Source: Pseudarthrobacter phenanthrenivorans
Lineage (GTDB): Bacteria > Actinomycetota > Actinomycetes > Actinomycetales > Micrococcaceae
Assembly: GCF_000813845.1 (NCBI RefSeq)
Contig: NZ_JWTB01000024.1
Span: 1-64,000, forward strand
Reading direction: 5' to 3'
Length of the DNA: 64,000 nucleotides
A program made the position numbers and the translations under genes. The notes under the pieces were generated by a model that did not search any database, was not told where the DNA came from, and was given only the letters and a program-made list of their open reading frames with translations. Positions 36,996-46,113 of the stretch are shown here, in pieces; position 1 is the stretch's first letter, and each line of letters begins with the position of its first letter.

Positions 36996-37963
36996 GGTTC
37001 CTGGTCACCGGCGCCAGCGGACTGCTGGGCCGGGCAGTCGCAGGACTCCTGGTGGTCAGGGGCCACGCCGTCACCACGCTCCAGCGGCGTCCCTCGGGAG
37101 TAGTCGGCGCTGTGGACCGCTGCGGCTCCCTCTCCGACACTGCCGCGGTCGCCGAAGCCGTCCGCGACGCGGAGGCGGTCATCCATCTGGCTGCCAAAGT
37201 CTCCTTCACGGGCCGGGCCGCGGAATTCGACGAGGTGAACGTCCAGGGGACGCGGGGCCTGCTTAAAGCCGCGCGCGGGGCCGGGGTCCGGGACGTTGTG
37301 TTCGTGTCCTCCCCCTCGGTGGCCAACTCCGGCGCCGCCATCGCCGGACGGGATGCTGAGCCAGCTGACCCTGTGCATGCCCACGGTGACTATTCCCGGA
37401 CCAAGGCCGAGGCGGAACTGCTGGCCCTGGCCGCGGATGCCCCGGACTTCCGCGTGGCGGCGGTCCGGCCGCATGTGGTGTGGGGCCCCGGGGATACCCA
37501 GCTGGTGGAGCGGGTGCTGGCCCGCGCCGCCAGGAAACGGCTTCCGCTGCTGGACGCCGGCGCTGCCCTGATCGACACCACGTACGTGGACAACGCGGCC
37601 TCGGCAATCGTTGCCGCGTTGGACCGGATGGAGCATATCCACGGCCAGGCGCTGGTTGTCACCAACGGCGAACCGAGGCCGGTGGGCGAACTGATCGCAG
37701 GAATCTGCGCGGCCGGCGGCGTTCCCGCGCCCTCGTGGTCCGTGCCGGGAAAGGTTGCCCGGCTCGCGGGAACCGTGGTGGAAAAGGCATGGCTGAGGCT
37801 GGGCAAGCAGGACGAACCGCCCATGACCAGGTTCCTGGCCGAGCAGCTCTCCACGGCCCACTGGTTCGACCAGCGCCGCACCCGGCAGCTCCTGGACTGG
37901 ACGCCCGCCGTGTCGATCGACGAAGGACTGGCCCGGCTGGCCGCCCACTACCGTTCCCGGTAA
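36992..37963 (+). CDS. oleD: OleD, 2-alkyl-3-ketoacid reductase
   Basis: The 323-residue NAD(P)H-dependent extended short-chain reductase reduces the OleA product to a 2-alkyl-3-hydroxyacid for OleC. The nucleotide-binding GASGLLG (7-13) and the catalytic Ser106 or Ser107, Tyr134 and Lys138 (YSRTK) are visible. The GTG start overlaps the oleBC stop (GTGA), so oleA-oleBC-oleD form one tightly coupled unit. It is convergent with mutM across a 53-base spacer with no clear terminator. Confidence 0.92.
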   Translation: MRFLVTGASGLLGRAVAGLLVVRGHAVTTLQRRPSGVVGAVDRCGSLSDTAAVAEAVRDAEAVIHLAAKVSFTGRAAEFDEVNVQGTRGLLKAARGAGVRDVVFVSSPSVANSGAAIAGRDAEPADPVHAHGDYSRTKAEAELLALAADAPDFRVAAVRPHVVWGPGDTQLVERVLARAARKRLPLLDAGAALIDTTYVDNAASAIVAALDRMEHIHGQALVVTNGEPRPVGELIAGICAAGGVPAPSWSVPGKVARLAGTVVEKAWLRLGKQDEPPMTRFLAEQLSTAHWFDQRRTRQLLDWTPAVSIDEGLARLAAHYRSR

Positions 37964-38016
37964 CCCAACCGGCGGGGCTGGCCGGGCCCACTCCCTGACC
38001 TACCGGCTGGAGGGCG

Positions 38017-38973
38017 CTACCAGCGGCCGTTGCGGGGCCGCGGCTGGCACACCGGGCAGGTGTGGGACGAGCGGTTCATGAACTGTTCCCTGCGGATGAC
38101 CGAGTGGATGCCGGCTTCAGCACAGCGCCGGCAGGGCTCACCCTGGCGGCCGTAGGCATTCAGGGACCGGTCGAAGTAGCCGGAGGCACCGTTGACGTTG
38201 ACGTACAGGGAATCGAAGCTGGTTCCACCCGCTGCAAGGGCGTCAAGCATGACATCGCGCGTGCTGTCGAGGACCCGCTGGGCCTCACCGCGGCGCAGGG
38301 TGTCGGTGGCGCGGGCGTAGTGCAGCCGGGCGCGCCAGAGGGCTTCGTCCGCGTAGATGTTACCGATCCCCGAGACAAGGCCCTGGTCCAGCAGCGCGCG
38401 CTTCAGACCGGTCCGCCGCTTGCGCAGGCGCTGGTAGAAGAGGTCGAAGGAGAAGGCCGGGTCAAGGGGGTCCCGCGCGATGTGTGCCGCTTCCTCCGCG
38501 ATCAGGGGCAGCGGCGATTCGGCGAGTCCGCCGGGACCGCCATCGTCCGTGGGAACCATGGCAGTGACGAACAGGCCGCCAAAGATCCGCTGGTCCACGA
38601 ACCGCAGCTGCTCCGGCATGCCTTTCCGGGGACTGAGCCGGAACCGGACTTTGAGGTGCTTTTCGTCGGGAACCCCGGGGTCCTGCATCAACAGCTGGCC
38701 GCTCATGCCCAGATGGGCCATGAGTGCCACGTGCGGGGTGCCGGAGGTGCGGCCGGCTTGCGTGTTGTCCAGCAGCGGCAGCCACAGGAATTTGCCCCGG
38801 CGCACGACGTCGGCCACGGTGGCGCCCTGGAGGTTGCCGATGAAGTCTTCGGTGCCAAGGGCGTGGCGCCGGATCGAGCGTGGATCAAGGACCTCGACGG
38901 ACGTGATGGTCCGCCCGCGGACCCAGTTGACCAGGCCCCGGCGCACCACTTCGACCTCGGGCAGTTCAGGCAC
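38017..38973 (-). CDS. mutM: Formamidopyrimidine-DNA glycosylase
   Basis: The 318-residue bifunctional glycosylase/AP lyase removes 8-oxoguanine and formamidopyrimidines. Pro2 and Glu3 of the catalytic MPELPEVE start are present, as are the [11 protein letters not shown] strand, the [12 protein letters not shown] helix and the C-terminal zinc finger CRRC...CPVC. It is about 30 residues longer than E. coli MutM owing to insertions such as [13 protein letters not shown]. It follows rnc by five bases in the rpmF-rnc-mutM group. OleD converges on it. Confidence 0.95.
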   Translation of the reverse strand: MPELPEVEVVRRGLVNWVRGRTITSVEVLDPRSIRRHALGTEDFIGNLQGATVADVVRRGKFLWLPLLDNTQAGRTSGTPHVALMAHLGMSGQLLMQDPGVPDEKHLKVRFRLSPRKGMPEQLRFVDQRIFGGLFVTAMVPTDDGGPGGLAESPLPLIAEEAAHIARDPLDPAFSFDLFYQRLRKRRTGLKRALLDQGLVSGIGNIYADEALWRARLHYARATDTLRRGEAQRVLDSTRDVMLDALAAGGTSFDSLYVNVNGASGYFDRSLNAYGRQGEPCRRCAEAGIHSVIRREQFMNRSSHTCPVCQPRPRNGRW

Positions 38974-38978
38974 GGGCG

Positions 38979-39707
38979 CTACTTGGCGGCAACGGAGCCC
39001 GTGGAGGGGCTGGCGGCGTCCTGGGCCGAAGTCCCGGTCAGGACCCGCCAGGCGTCCGCAGCCGCTTCCTGTTCCGCTTCCTTCTTCGAGTGGCCGGAGC
39101 CCCTGCCGTACGCCGTGCCGCCGATGTTGAGGACGGCCGTGAAGGTGCGGGCATGGTCAGGTCCGGAGCCGTCCACCGCGTAGTGAATGCTGCCCAGCTG
39201 CCTGCTGGCCGCGAGTTCCTGGATGCTGGTCTTCCAGTCGGTGCCGGCGCCCAGGACTGCGGCGTCCTTCAGCAGCGGTCCGATCAGCCGCATGACCAGC
39301 TGGCGGGCGGTTTCAATGTCGTTGGAGACATAGGTTGCCCCGATGAGGGCTTCCATGGTGTCGGCGAGGATCGAGGCCTTGTTCTTCCCGTGGGTCAGCT
39401 TTTCGCCCTGGCCCAGATAGATGTACTCGCCAATGCCCAGGCTCCGGCCGATGCCCGCCAGGGCACGCGTACTGACGACGGCGGAGCGCCGCTTGGCCAG
39501 TTCACCTTCAGGCAGATCCGGGTTGTCCCGGTACAAGGCATCGGTGACGGAGAAGCCCAGGATGGAGTCGCCCAGGAATTCAAGGCGCTCGTTGGTGGGA
39601 ATGCCGCCGTTCTCGTACGCGTACGAGCGGTGGGTAAGCGCAAGACGAAGCGTCCCGGCGTCAATAGAGACACCGAGACGCTTCAGAAGCTCTTCAGTTG
39701 AAGACAT
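38979..39707 (-). CDS. rnc: Ribonuclease III
   Basis: The 242-residue dsRNA endonuclease processes rRNA and other structured RNAs. The signature [16 protein letters not shown] with its metal-binding Glu and Asp lies near residues 40-55, the second acidic cluster in DTMEALIGA follows, and a double-stranded RNA-binding domain with [18 protein letters not shown] closes the protein. It lies 20 bases downstream of rpmF and five bases before mutM. Confidence 0.96.
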   Translation of the reverse strand: MSSTEELLKRLGVSIDAGTLRLALTHRSYAYENGGIPTNERLEFLGDSILGFSVTDALYRDNPDLPEGELAKRRSAVVSTRALAGIGRSLGIGEYIYLGQGEKLTHGKNKASILADTMEALIGATYVSNDIETARQLVMRLIGPLLKDAAVLGAGTDWKTSIQELAASRQLGSIHYAVDGSGPDHARTFTAVLNIGGTAYGRGSGHSKKEAEQEAAADAWRVLTGTSAQDAASPSTGSVAAK

Positions 39708-39727
39708 CAGTCAGCCTGTGGGGCCGA

Positions 39728-39931
39728 TTAGACGTCAGCGACCTTGCGGCCCTTGTACTCAAGGAACAGCGCGGTGCCAGCAGAGTCGGTAACGACCTTT
39801 GCCTGGTGCGGCAGGCTGTAGGTGACCTGGCCGTTCTCAACGGTCTTCACCAGGTGGGGGGCGGTCGCCTTCCACTGCGAGCGGCGGGCGCGGGTATTCG
39901 AGCGAGACATTTTCCGCTTGGGAACAGCCAC
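39728..39931 (-). CDS. rpmF: 50S ribosomal protein L32
   Basis: The 67-residue protein begins [20 protein letters not shown], the bL32 signature. It lacks the Cys pairs of zinc-binding forms, so this is the zinc-independent type. It lies 36 bases after the DUF177 gene, the usual yceD-rpmF order, and upstream of rnc and mutM, so the four genes probably share one transcript. Confidence 0.95.
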   Translation of the reverse strand: MAVPKRKMSRSNTRARRSQWKATAPHLVKTVENGQVTYSLPHQAKVVTDSAGTALFLEYKGRKVADV

Positions 39932-39967
39932 GGCTAACTCATTTCTCTCTAGACAAACACGTACAAA

Positions 39968-40516
39968 TCAATTTTGCCGGTCAGGCTTAGCCATATCAGC
40001 TAGGGCAGCCCAGCGAGGATCCAGGACCTCGTGGTGGTGCCCCGGCTCGTCTTCCAGGCGTACTCCGCATTCGGAGCAAAGGCCCTGGCAGTCTTCCCGG
40101 CACACCGGCTGGAACGGCAGATTGGTGACAACCGCGTCCCGCAACACCGGTTCAAGATCGATTACATCGTGCTCGACTCGACGTTGCTCTTCATCTTCTT
40201 CTCCGTCCGAGAGCTCAGCGCCCTCGTAGAAGAAAAGTTCTTGCACATTGACCTCGAGGTCATACGCAAGGGGATCCAGGCATCGGCCGCATTCGCCGGT
40301 TACTTCGGCGACCACGGTACCTGATACCAGAATTCCTTCGTGTACGGCCTCCAGCCTCAGATCCAGCTCGACATCCGAGCCTTCCTGAACACCAATGAGC
40401 GCCACACCAAGATCACCCGGTGCGGGTACATGTTCCTTCAGTGTCCGCATGCTTCCCGGGCTGCGCCCGAGGTCCTTGACGTCGAACGCCAGGGGCGAAC
40501 CAGCATCTCTGTTAAT
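39968..40516 (-). CDS. DUF177 (YceD) family protein, likely ATT start
   Basis: The family is encoded next to rpmF and is implicated in 23S rRNA accumulation. Cysteines CGRC and CREDCQGLCSEC suggest metal binding. The only ATG in frame is at 40450, but upstream codons encode the family-like PLAFDVKDLGRSPGSMRTL. Between the in-frame stop and that segment there is no ATG, GTG or TTG. ATT at 40514-40516 has AGGAG (40522-40526) five bases upstream and is the best start, giving 182 residues. A good promoter (TTGAGT-N18-TAAGAT) precedes it. Confidence 0.8.
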   Translation of the reverse strand: MNRDAGSPLAFDVKDLGRSPGSMRTLKEHVPAPGDLGVALIGVQEGSDVELDLRLEAVHEGILVSGTVVAEVTGECGRCLDPLAYDLEVNVQELFFYEGAELSDGEEDEEQRRVEHDVIDLEPVLRDAVVTNLPFQPVCREDCQGLCSECGVRLEDEPGHHHEVLDPRWAALADMAKPDRQN

Positions 40517-40549
40517 GAGAACTCCTGTTGAACATATGACCGACGTACC

Positions 40550-40579
40550 ATCTTAGCCCGAAGAGCCACAGGGACTCAA
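40550..40579 (-). promoter_or_regulatory. Promoter of the DUF177-rpmF-rnc-mutM operon
   Basis: On the minus strand TTGAGT (40574-40579) and TAAGAT (40550-40555) are 18 bases apart. Transcription would start near 40543, leaving a leader of about 27 bases that contains the AGGAG ribosome binding site of the DUF177 gene. Confidence 0.6.
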
Positions 40580-40614
40580 ACCGGCACGAGGCAGCGCCGA
40601 AGTACCGATCCAGC

Positions 40615-41115
40615 CTACCGTCTTGGCTGCTGATCCTGCGAAGGCTCGCCGGTGGCCATGCGCCGGTGCACCGACCGGGGGACGTAGTCCGACACGCTGC
40701 CGCCAAGCACCGCGACCTCCTTGATGAGGGTGGAGGACAGGTGCAGGTAGCTTGCCTCCGCCGGAAGGAAGACGGTTTCAACGCCGCTCAGCTGCCGGTT
40801 CATGGTGGCCATGGGCAGTTCATAGTCAAAGTCGGACGACGAGCGGAGCCCCTTGACGATGGCGGACACGCCGCGCTGGCGGCAGTACTCGGCCAGGAGC
40901 CCTTCTCCCACCGGTTCCACCACGATTCCCTTGAGCGATGCCAAGGTTTCACGCGCCATCTCCAGCCGCTCCTCGAGGCTGAACATGTACTTCTTGGCGT
41001 AGTTGGTGGAGATGGCGACGATGACCTCGTCAAAAAGACCGGCGGCCCGCGCAATGACTTCGAGATGGCCGTTGTGGATGGGGTCGAAGGAACCGGGGCA
41101 CACAGCGCGTCTCAT
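40615..41115 (-). CDS. coaD: Phosphopantetheine adenylyltransferase
   Basis: The 166-residue hexameric nucleotidyltransferase forms dephospho-CoA from ATP and 4'-phosphopantetheine. The signature GSFDPIHNGH (8-17) with the nucleotide-binding HxGH-type site and the SSTLIKEV motif are present. TAGGTT six bases before the ATG predicts a leaderless mRNA. It is divergent from the aminotransferase gene, whose start lies 43 bases away, so the two promoters overlap. Confidence 0.95.
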   Translation of the reverse strand: MRRAVCPGSFDPIHNGHLEVIARAAGLFDEVIVAISTNYAKKYMFSLEERLEMARETLASLKGIVVEPVGEGLLAEYCRQRGVSAIVKGLRSSSDFDYELPMATMNRQLSGVETVFLPAEASYLHLSSTLIKEVAVLGGSVSDYVPRSVHRRMATGEPSQDQQPRR

Positions 41116-41121
41116 GCTCCG

Positions 41122-41152
41122 AACCTACCGCATCGAAAGGCCGGGATACCAT
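41122..41152. promoter_or_regulatory. Overlapping divergent leaderless promoters of coaD and the aminotransferase
   Basis: TAGGTT on the minus strand (41122-41127) lies six bases before the coaD ATG, and TACCAT on the plus strand (41147-41152) lies six bases before the aminotransferase ATG. With starts 43 bases apart, the two polymerase sites must overlap and may exclude each other. Confidence 0.45.
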
Positions 41153-41158
41153 GACTGG

Positions 41159-42388
41159 ATGCATCCACCACGGGAACTTTCCACGCCCCTGGCACCTGCT
41201 CCCTGGCAGCGAACGGCGCTCGGAGCCAACCTCCTGGCACCCGACGGCGGGCTGGGGGTCACCATCTTCGAAGAGATGACCACGCTGGCTGTCCAGACCG
41301 GCGCCATCAACCTCGGACAGGGCTTCCCGGATGAGGACGGCCCGGCAGAAATCCGTGAGGCCGCACGGGCCGCCATCGCGGCCGGTGCCAACCAGTATGC
41401 GCCCGGCAAGGGCCTGCCCGAACTCCGGGAAGCCGTGTCGGCACACCAGGAGCGCTTCTACGGGCTCACTCCGGACCCCGCGGCCGGTGTCATCATCACC
41501 ACGGGGGCCACCGAGGCCATCGCGGCTTCACTCCTGGCGTTCACCGGCCCGGGCGACGAGGTCCTGACATTCGAACCGTTCTACGACTCCTACGGCGCAG
41601 TCATCGGGCTCTCCGGCGCGTCCCATACCACCGTGCCGCTCGCCGCCCCCGACTTCATGCCGGACCCGGCGGCCCTGGAAGCGGCCTTTACTGAACGGAC
41701 CAAAGTGGTCCTGCTGAACAACCCGCACAATCCCACCGGCGCCGTGTTCCCGCCGGCCATCCTGCAGCGCGTGGTCGACCTCGCTGCCCGGCACGGCAGC
41801 ATCATCATCACCGACGAGGTGTACGAGCACCTTACGTTCGGCGTGGCCCACACTCCCGTGGCCACCCTTCCCGGCGCCGCCGCCCGCACCCTCACCATCT
41901 CGTCCGCCGGCAAGACCTTCTCCCTGACCGGATGGAAGGTCGGCTGGCTGAGCGGACCGGAAGAGCTGGTGGCGGCCGTCCGGACGGTGAAGCAGTTCCT
42001 CACCTACAGCTCGGGCACCCCCTTCCAGGCAGCGATCGCCAAGGGGCTGGCACTGCCGGACGCGTTCTATACGGGCATCGCCGCAACTCTGCAGCAGAAG
42101 CGCGACATCCTCAGCGCCGGGCTCCGTGCCGCGGGTTTTGACGTGTTCACGCCGCAGGGAACCTACTTCGTCAACGTGGATACCGCACCGCTGGGCATCA
42201 CCGACGCCCTGGACCTGGCGAGGCGCCTGCCGGCGCTGGTGGGGGTCGCCGCCATCCCCGTTCCTGTCTTCTGCCATCCGGAGGGCGCCGAACGGACACG
42301 AAGCCTCCTCCGGTTTGCCTTCTGCAAGAAGACGGAAGTCCTGGAGGAAGCCGCCTCCCGGCTGGCCACCCTGCGCGGCCGGCTCTGA
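41159..42388 (+). CDS. Class I/II pyridoxal-phosphate aminotransferase
   Basis: The 409-residue fold-type I enzyme resembles methionine or kynurenine-oxoglutarate aminotransferases (YbdL/DapC-like). LGQGFPDEDGP, NQYAPGKGLPELREA, the NNPHNPTGAVF loop, DEVYEHLTF and the PLP-lysine motif SSAGKTFSLTGWKVGW are visible. ATG at 41159 follows TACCAT by six bases, suggesting a leaderless mRNA; other in-frame starts upstream lie within coaD regulatory sequence. The stop overlaps the next gene (TGATG). The precise amino donor is not predictable. Confidence 0.88.
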   Translation: MHPPRELSTPLAPAPWQRTALGANLLAPDGGLGVTIFEEMTTLAVQTGAINLGQGFPDEDGPAEIREAARAAIAAGANQYAPGKGLPELREAVSAHQERFYGLTPDPAAGVIITTGATEAIAASLLAFTGPGDEVLTFEPFYDSYGAVIGLSGASHTTVPLAAPDFMPDPAALEAAFTERTKVVLLNNPHNPTGAVFPPAILQRVVDLAARHGSIIITDEVYEHLTFGVAHTPVATLPGAAARTLTISSAGKTFSLTGWKVGWLSGPEELVAAVRTVKQFLTYSSGTPFQAAIAKGLALPDAFYTGIAATLQQKRDILSAGLRAAGFDVFTPQGTYFVNVDTAPLGITDALDLARRLPALVGVAAIPVPVFCHPEGAERTRSLLRFAFCKKTEVLEEAASRLATLRGRL

Positions 42389-43176
42389 TGCCCGCCGCCA
42401 GCGGGTTGCCGGCCAGCCGGTTCCTGCGGACCACCGGCCAGCACGCCACGATCGAACCCGACGCCTTTACCGATGGCGGCTACGTCCTCAGCATCGGTGG
42501 CGCTGAACAGTCACACGTCAACCTTGACCGGCCGGAAGACATCTTCTACGAGTACCTGCGAAGGATCGGGCACCTCGTGGACTTCGTGTCCCCGCCCGGG
42601 GAGCCGATCAGGGCGCTCCACCTCGGCGCCGGTGCACTGACGCTCGCCCGGTACGTCCAGGCCACCCGACCCGGCTCTGTCCAATACGCGGTGGAATTGG
42701 AACGCGAGCTGCTCGACTTCGTCCTCCGGCACCTTCCCATGCCGAAGGGCACCGACCTGACCACGATCATCGGTGACGCGCGCGCAGCCCTCGGAGAGCT
42801 TCACGCTGACGCTCCGTTCGACGTCGTCATCCTGGACATCTTCTCCGGCCCGGACGCGCCCGCCCACATTGCCGAACGCGGGTTCTACCGTGAGGCACGT
42901 GAGCGCCTGGCTCCCCACGGCCTGCTGATCGTCAATGTGGGCGACGAAGCGGCGCTCACACTGGTCCGCAGCCAGGTGGCGGCCATGCGCGGGGCCATGG
43001 CGGACGTGGCAGCCTTCGCGGAGGCCGGCATGTTCGAGGGCAGGTACCCGGGCAACATCATCCTCGTGGGGACGCAGGGCCCGTGGCCGGAATCCTGGAC
43101 AGCTGACCTTACCGCCCGTGGCCCCCATCCTGCCCGGGTCCTCGCCGGAGTGGACCTGGACCCCTTCTCAGGCTAG
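42388..43176 (+). CDS. Spermidine synthase-like SAM-dependent protein
   Basis: The 262-residue protein has a Rossmann SAM-binding core of the spermidine synthase superfamily: IRALHLGAGALTLARYV, acidic YAVELERELLDFV, the IIGDARAAL segment and FDVVILDIFSG. Free-standing actinobacterial members often lack the aminopropyl-donor residues of true polyamine synthases, so it may methylate or transfer an aminopropyl group. Its start overlaps the aminotransferase stop, which suggests a shared pathway. Its 3' end overlaps rsmD by nine bases. Confidence 0.78.
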   Translation: MPAASGLPASRFLRTTGQHATIEPDAFTDGGYVLSIGGAEQSHVNLDRPEDIFYEYLRRIGHLVDFVSPPGEPIRALHLGAGALTLARYVQATRPGSVQYAVELERELLDFVLRHLPMPKGTDLTTIIGDARAALGELHADAPFDVVILDIFSGPDAPAHIAERGFYREARERLAPHGLLIVNVGDEAALTLVRSQVAAMRGAMADVAAFAEAGMFEGRYPGNIILVGTQGPWPESWTADLTARGPHPARVLAGVDLDPFSG

Positions 43177-43800
43177 GCCCCCGGCGTCCGGCCCCGGAGC
43201 ATCGGCAAGGTCATCGGGAGCAATCGCATCGGGCACGGCCGGTTCGGCGAACCACAACCGGGTTTCGCCGTACTTTTTCTCCGCAAACCGTGCCATCCCT
43301 TCCGGCCATCCCGGTTCCGGGGAGCGGGACGAGCGTTCCACCACCACCACTGCGCCCGGGGCCAGGTGGGCGGCCAGCTTCTGCAGCACCGCGGACAGCG
43401 GCCCGTCCTCCAGCGGGTAGGGCGGGTCGAGGAAGACCAGGTCCCAGGCTGCGTCCGGGGCGGCACGGTCAAGGAAGGGCTCGACCCTGGAACGGTGCAC
43501 GGTGACGGTCTTGCGGCCCAGGACGCCATTGATGAGGTCGGCGTTGCGCTGGCACACGGCACTGGCTTTGGCGTCGGATTCCACCAGGTCCACGGTCCGC
43601 GCGCCCCGGCTGCCGCTTTCCACCCCAAGGGCACCTGAGCCTGCATAAAGGTCCAGCACCCGGGAGTCCGCGACGACGTCGAAGGCGTCAAGGCGGGAAA
43701 AGAGCGCTTCCTTGACGCGGTCGGTGGTGGGCCTGGTCAGGGACCCCGGGACAGCGGCCAGCGTGGTTCCGCCGCCCGCGCCGGCGATGATCCGGGTCAC
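43168..43800 (-). CDS. rsmD: 16S rRNA (guanine(966)-N(2))-methyltransferase
   Basis: This 210-residue enzyme methylates G966 in the 30S subunit. The SAM-binding motif LDLYAGSGALGVES and the catalytic DPPY motif (VFLDPPYPLEDG) are present, and the N-terminus VTRIIAGAGGG fits the family. GTG at 43800 is chosen over GTG at 43809 because homologues begin with M-T-R-I-I-A-G. It lies downstream of recG by a 42-base spacer and is convergent with the spermidine-synthase-like gene. Confidence 0.92.
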   Translation of the reverse strand: MTRIIAGAGGGTTLAAVPGSLTRPTTDRVKEALFSRLDAFDVVADSRVLDLYAGSGALGVESGSRGARTVDLVESDAKASAVCQRNADLINGVLGRKTVTVHRSRVEPFLDRAAPDAAWDLVFLDPPYPLEDGPLSAVLQKLAAHLAPGAVVVVERSSRSPEPGWPEGMARFAEKKYGETRLWFAEPAVPDAIAPDDLADAPGPDAGGLA

Positions 43801-43842
43801 CGCACCCACCGCAATCCGGGCGCGTCCGCCGCGCTGTTGTTG

Positions 43843-46113
43843 CTAACCGCGTTCAAGGAACGCCTCCTTCTCGGGGTTGAGGTACTTCTCAATCGCATCG
43901 GCGAGTTCCAGGTGGCCGGACAGCAAGGGATCGCCGCCGACGATGGCCTGTGCGTCGTCCCGGGCCCGGGCAATCACGTCCTCGTGGTCCAGGACCCGCA
44001 GCAGTTTCAGGGTGGAGCGTCCGCCCGATTGGGAGGCGCCCAGGATGTCGCCCTCGCGCCGCAGCTTGAGGTCCTCCTGGGAAAGGACGAAGCCGTCGGT
44101 GGTGGCGGCGACGGCGTCCAGCCTGCGGCGGCTTGGATGCCCGGGGTCGAGGGCGGTCACCAGCAGGCAGGTTCCGGGCAGTCCCCCGCGCCCCACCCGG
44201 CCGCGCAGCTGGTGCAGCTGGGAGATACCGAACCTGTCGGCGTCGAGGATGACCATCAGGGTGGCATTGTGCACGTCCACCCCCACTTCGATCACCGTGG
44301 TGGACACCAGGAGCTTGACCTCGTTGGCGGTGAACCCCGCCATGGTCTCCGTTTTCAGGTCCGGATCCTGGCGCCCGTGGAGCGGGGCCAGCGGAACACC
44401 GGCCAGTGATGGTTCGGCCAGCAGGTGTTCGACGACGGCGGTGACCGACGCGAGCTCCCGCCCCTCTTCGGCGTCCGCGCCCGGAGGTGCCGCTTCCCCC
44501 GGACTGAAGTCGCCGTCGTCGTCCGTCCCAATCTTGGGACAGACGACGTACACCTGGTGGCCGGCGTCGATCTCTTCCCGTGCGCGCGCCCAGATCCGCG
44601 CCGCCCACGCAGGGTTTTCGGCCAGCCCGACGAGATGGGTGGTGATGGGCGCCCTGCCCTTGGGCAGTTCATCGAGGGTGGAGGTTTCAAGGTCGCCAAA
44701 CACGGTCATGGCCACCGTGCGGGGAATGGGCGTGGCGGTCATGACCAGCAGGTGGGGAGGCTTCCTGGCCTTGGCCCTGAGGGCATCGCGCTGTTCCACG
44801 CCGAAGCGGTGCTGTTCGTCCACCACGATCAGGCCGAGGTCGTAGAAGGACACGTTGTCGCTGAGCAGCGCGTGGGTGCCGATGATGATTCCGGCAGTCC
44901 CGGAGGCGGCGTCGAGCATGGCCTGTTTACGTGCAGCAGTTGGCATGGACCCGGTCAGCAGGGTGACCTGGACGGAAGGGCCGTTGCCGCCGGCCAGGCC
45001 GCCCAGGAGTCCGTCGCTGGACAGCGGTCCCAGCGTGCGGCGGATGGAATCGTAGTGCTGGGCTGCGAGGACTTCGGTGGGGGCAAGGAGGGCGGCCTGT
45101 CCGCCGGCGTCCACCACCTGCAGCATTGCCCGCAGCGCCACGACCGTCTTGCCGGAACCCACTTCACCCTGCAGCAGGCGGTTCATGGGGGTATCCTGCG
45201 CGAGTTCCCCGGCCAGGGTCCTGCCGACGGCGGCCTGGCCGGCCGTGAGCGTGAAGGGCAGGTTCCGGTCGAACGCGGCCAGGATCCCGTCACCGACCGG
45301 GCGCCGGGCAGTGGCCTCCTCCGCGGCAAGCTGGGCCCGCCGCCTGGCGAGGGCGGACTGGAGCACCAATGCTTCCTGGTAACGGAACCGGTCCCGCGCG
45401 CGCTTCCAGTCCGACGGCGTTTCAGGCGCATGGATGAGCCGGTAGGCGTCCGCCACGGGCAGGAAGCCTTCCCTGGCGGCCACGGCCGGCGGAACCGGGT
45501 CCGGCAACGAGCCGAGGTCCAGGGTCTCGAGCAGGGTGCCGATCACCTTCTGGATTCTCCAGGAGGGCAGCTTCGCCGTCGCCGGATACACCGGAATCGG
45601 CATCGCGGCCAGCTTCTCCGGGTCGCCGCTGCCGTGGACGAAGGGGTCCTCGTCCAGGACCTGGAAGTCCGGGTTGGTGAGGCCCAGCTGGCCCTTGAAG
45701 CTGGTGACCTTGCCCGAGAACAGGGCGCGGCGCCCCTGCAGCAGCTCGTTCTTGGCCTTGAATCCATTGAAGAAGCTGATTTTGAGGGTGCCGGGCACTT
45801 TGCCGTGGAAGTCCCGGCCGCCCACCAGCCGGAGCCCCTGCTGCCCGTCGTCGTCGGACACGATGACGTCGGTGATGGTGCCGCGGCGCGCCTGCATGCT
45901 CCGGGTGCTGCTGGACAGCACGCGGGCGATGAGGGTGACTTCCTCGTTAAGTGGCAGTTCGCTGATGGCAGTCAGTTCGCCCCGCAGAAGGTAACGGCGG
46001 GGAAAGTAGGTCAGCAGTCCCTCAACGGTGGTGATGCCGAGGTGTTTCTCGATGACCGCGGCGGAACGTTTTCCGATCCGCCGTTCCAGGGCCAGGTCCA
46101 GCTCAGCGTTCAT
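43843..46113 (-). CDS. recG: ATP-dependent DNA helicase RecG
   Basis: The 756-residue helicase regresses stalled forks and resolves recombination intermediates. An N-terminal wedge domain (OB fold, about 60-200) precedes two helicase lobes with Walker A GEVGSGKT, DEQHRFGVEQR (DExH box) and the QLRGRVGRGG motif VI. It starts inside the end of the DAK2 gene (11-base overlap) and is followed by rsmD. Length and motifs are normal for RecG. Confidence 0.96.
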   Translation of the reverse strand: MNAELDLALERRIGKRSAAVIEKHLGITTVEGLLTYFPRRYLLRGELTAISELPLNEEVTLIARVLSSSTRSMQARRGTITDVIVSDDDGQQGLRLVGGRDFHGKVPGTLKISFFNGFKAKNELLQGRRALFSGKVTSFKGQLGLTNPDFQVLDEDPFVHGSGDPEKLAAMPIPVYPATAKLPSWRIQKVIGTLLETLDLGSLPDPVPPAVAAREGFLPVADAYRLIHAPETPSDWKRARDRFRYQEALVLQSALARRRAQLAAEEATARRPVGDGILAAFDRNLPFTLTAGQAAVGRTLAGELAQDTPMNRLLQGEVGSGKTVVALRAMLQVVDAGGQAALLAPTEVLAAQHYDSIRRTLGPLSSDGLLGGLAGGNGPSVQVTLLTGSMPTAARKQAMLDAASGTAGIIIGTHALLSDNVSFYDLGLIVVDEQHRFGVEQRDALRAKARKPPHLLVMTATPIPRTVAMTVFGDLETSTLDELPKGRAPITTHLVGLAENPAWAARIWARAREEIDAGHQVYVVCPKIGTDDDGDFSPGEAAPPGADAEEGRELASVTAVVEHLLAEPSLAGVPLAPLHGRQDPDLKTETMAGFTANEVKLLVSTTVIEVGVDVHNATLMVILDADRFGISQLHQLRGRVGRGGLPGTCLLVTALDPGHPSRRRLDAVAATTDGFVLSQEDLKLRREGDILGASQSGGRSTLKLLRVLDHEDVIARARDDAQAIVGGDPLLSGHLELADAIEKYLNPEKEAFLERG

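Noticed and set aside
37964..38016. A terminator between convergent oleD and mutM
   Set aside because: Only short GC-rich matches are present; no stem of convincing length was found.
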